Assembly (NCBI RefSeq): GCF_963675165.1
Contig: NC_087384.1
Location: 6,779,682-6,843,681 of the forward strand
Direction of reading: 5' to 3'
Origin: Halichondria panicea
Lineage: Eukaryota; Porifera; Demospongiae; Suberitida; Halichondriidae
DNA: 64,000 nt
Part shown: piece by piece, positions 63,529 to 64,000 of the stretch
Layout: every line of letters starts with the position of its first letter
How positions within the stretch are numbered: position 1 is the first letter of the stretch
Position numbers and translations under genes: made by a program
The notes under the pieces: model-generated
Database searches by the model: none
Told to the model about the DNA's origin: nothing
What the model saw: the letters and a program-made list of their open reading frames with translations, nothing else

Positions 63529-64000
63529 TGAGAACACTAACTCCTTCCTCTCTCTCTCTCTCTCTCTTATCGAACTGTGACTACTGGACTTCTTCACACA
63601 TATATACAACCACCACCATCACCACTGCTATATCATTACTTTAAATCATTTTCTGTTGCTATTTTCCATTTCATTTAATAGGGTTTCCCGAATTATCACT
63701 TTAGATGCAAATTTTGTTATAATTATATTAGCATTCAGAAAAATCATTGTTGACCAACATGCAGGTATATATTGGTTCCTCCTTTAGTTGTGTTCTACGT
63801 TTTTTTTAAGCTCTTTAGGTCTTCATATATAATTATATCACCAGCTCATTATTTTTTTCCTTCTTATAGAACAGAGTATTTATTTCGTTGGTTTATTATT
63901 ACATCAAATTTTTAAAACCAAGTACCACCATTATTTTGCACGTATACGTACGTGTTTATTGTTGTTTGTGGTCACATGATTGGCATATGACTGGAATTGT
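63529..64000 (+). other. T-box gene 3' flank to window end
   Basis: A (CT)n tract (63550-63567) follows the stop closely and is probably 3' UTR. The rest is AT-rich. No further gene starts before the window ends. Confidence 0.5.

Overview
The window looks like nuclear DNA of an early-branching metazoan, most likely a demosponge. This is an inference, since no species marker is visible. The reasons are animal-specific regulators (an HNF1-type POU-homeobox gene and a T-box gene), moderately diverged orthologues of bilaterian genes, many introns of 40-400 bp, intergenic gaps of often only 100-600 bp, many (CA)n tracts and abundant short inverted-repeat elements. All gene models were built by hand from reading frame, GT/GC-AG splice sites, phase continuity and remembered family sequences. 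Nearly every junction keeps frame, so the models are good, but none is supported by transcripts.

Layout left to right: VPS33A-like (-, runs off the left edge), head to head with SSRP1 (+); tRNA-His (-); a CENP-A-like histone H3 (+), convergent with AMACR (-, ends in SKL); a TMEM134/TMEM230-like membrane protein (+); HNF1-like (+); an EXTL2-like GT64 glycosyltransferase (+), convergent with THOC6 (-); a KCTD10/TNFAIP1-like BTB gene (-); TBL2 (-), head to head with AIP (+); RNA polymerase II subunit RPB11/POLR2J (+); RNF10 (-), head to head with a proline-rich gene with a faint PRR11-like tail (+); a 17-kb PITPNM/RdgB/Nir gene (+); and a T-box gene (+) near the right edge. There is no operon logic. 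Functions are mostly housekeeping: chromatin (SSRP1, CENP-A), mRNA export (THOC6), transcription (RPB11), peroxisomal lipid metabolism (AMACR), endolysosomal tethering (VPS33A) and lipid transfer at ER-plasma membrane contacts (PITPNM). Two are developmental regulators.

The most interesting non-genic signals are: (1) a pair of about 595-bp TTAA-flanked inverted-repeat elements in one HNF1 intron, where a tandem host duplication preserves the empty target site beside the filled one; (2) a 39-bp tandem repeat that multiplies a 5' splice site of the VPS33A-like gene; (3) a block around ACGACCTTTCCCC repeated in front of several unrelated genes, a candidate shared promoter element; (4) GC-AG introns with the same AG|GCAAGA donor in the neighbouring AIP and POLR2J genes; (5) several small hairpin/MITE families. 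I saw no CRISPR array, no retroviral element and no complete autonomous transposase.
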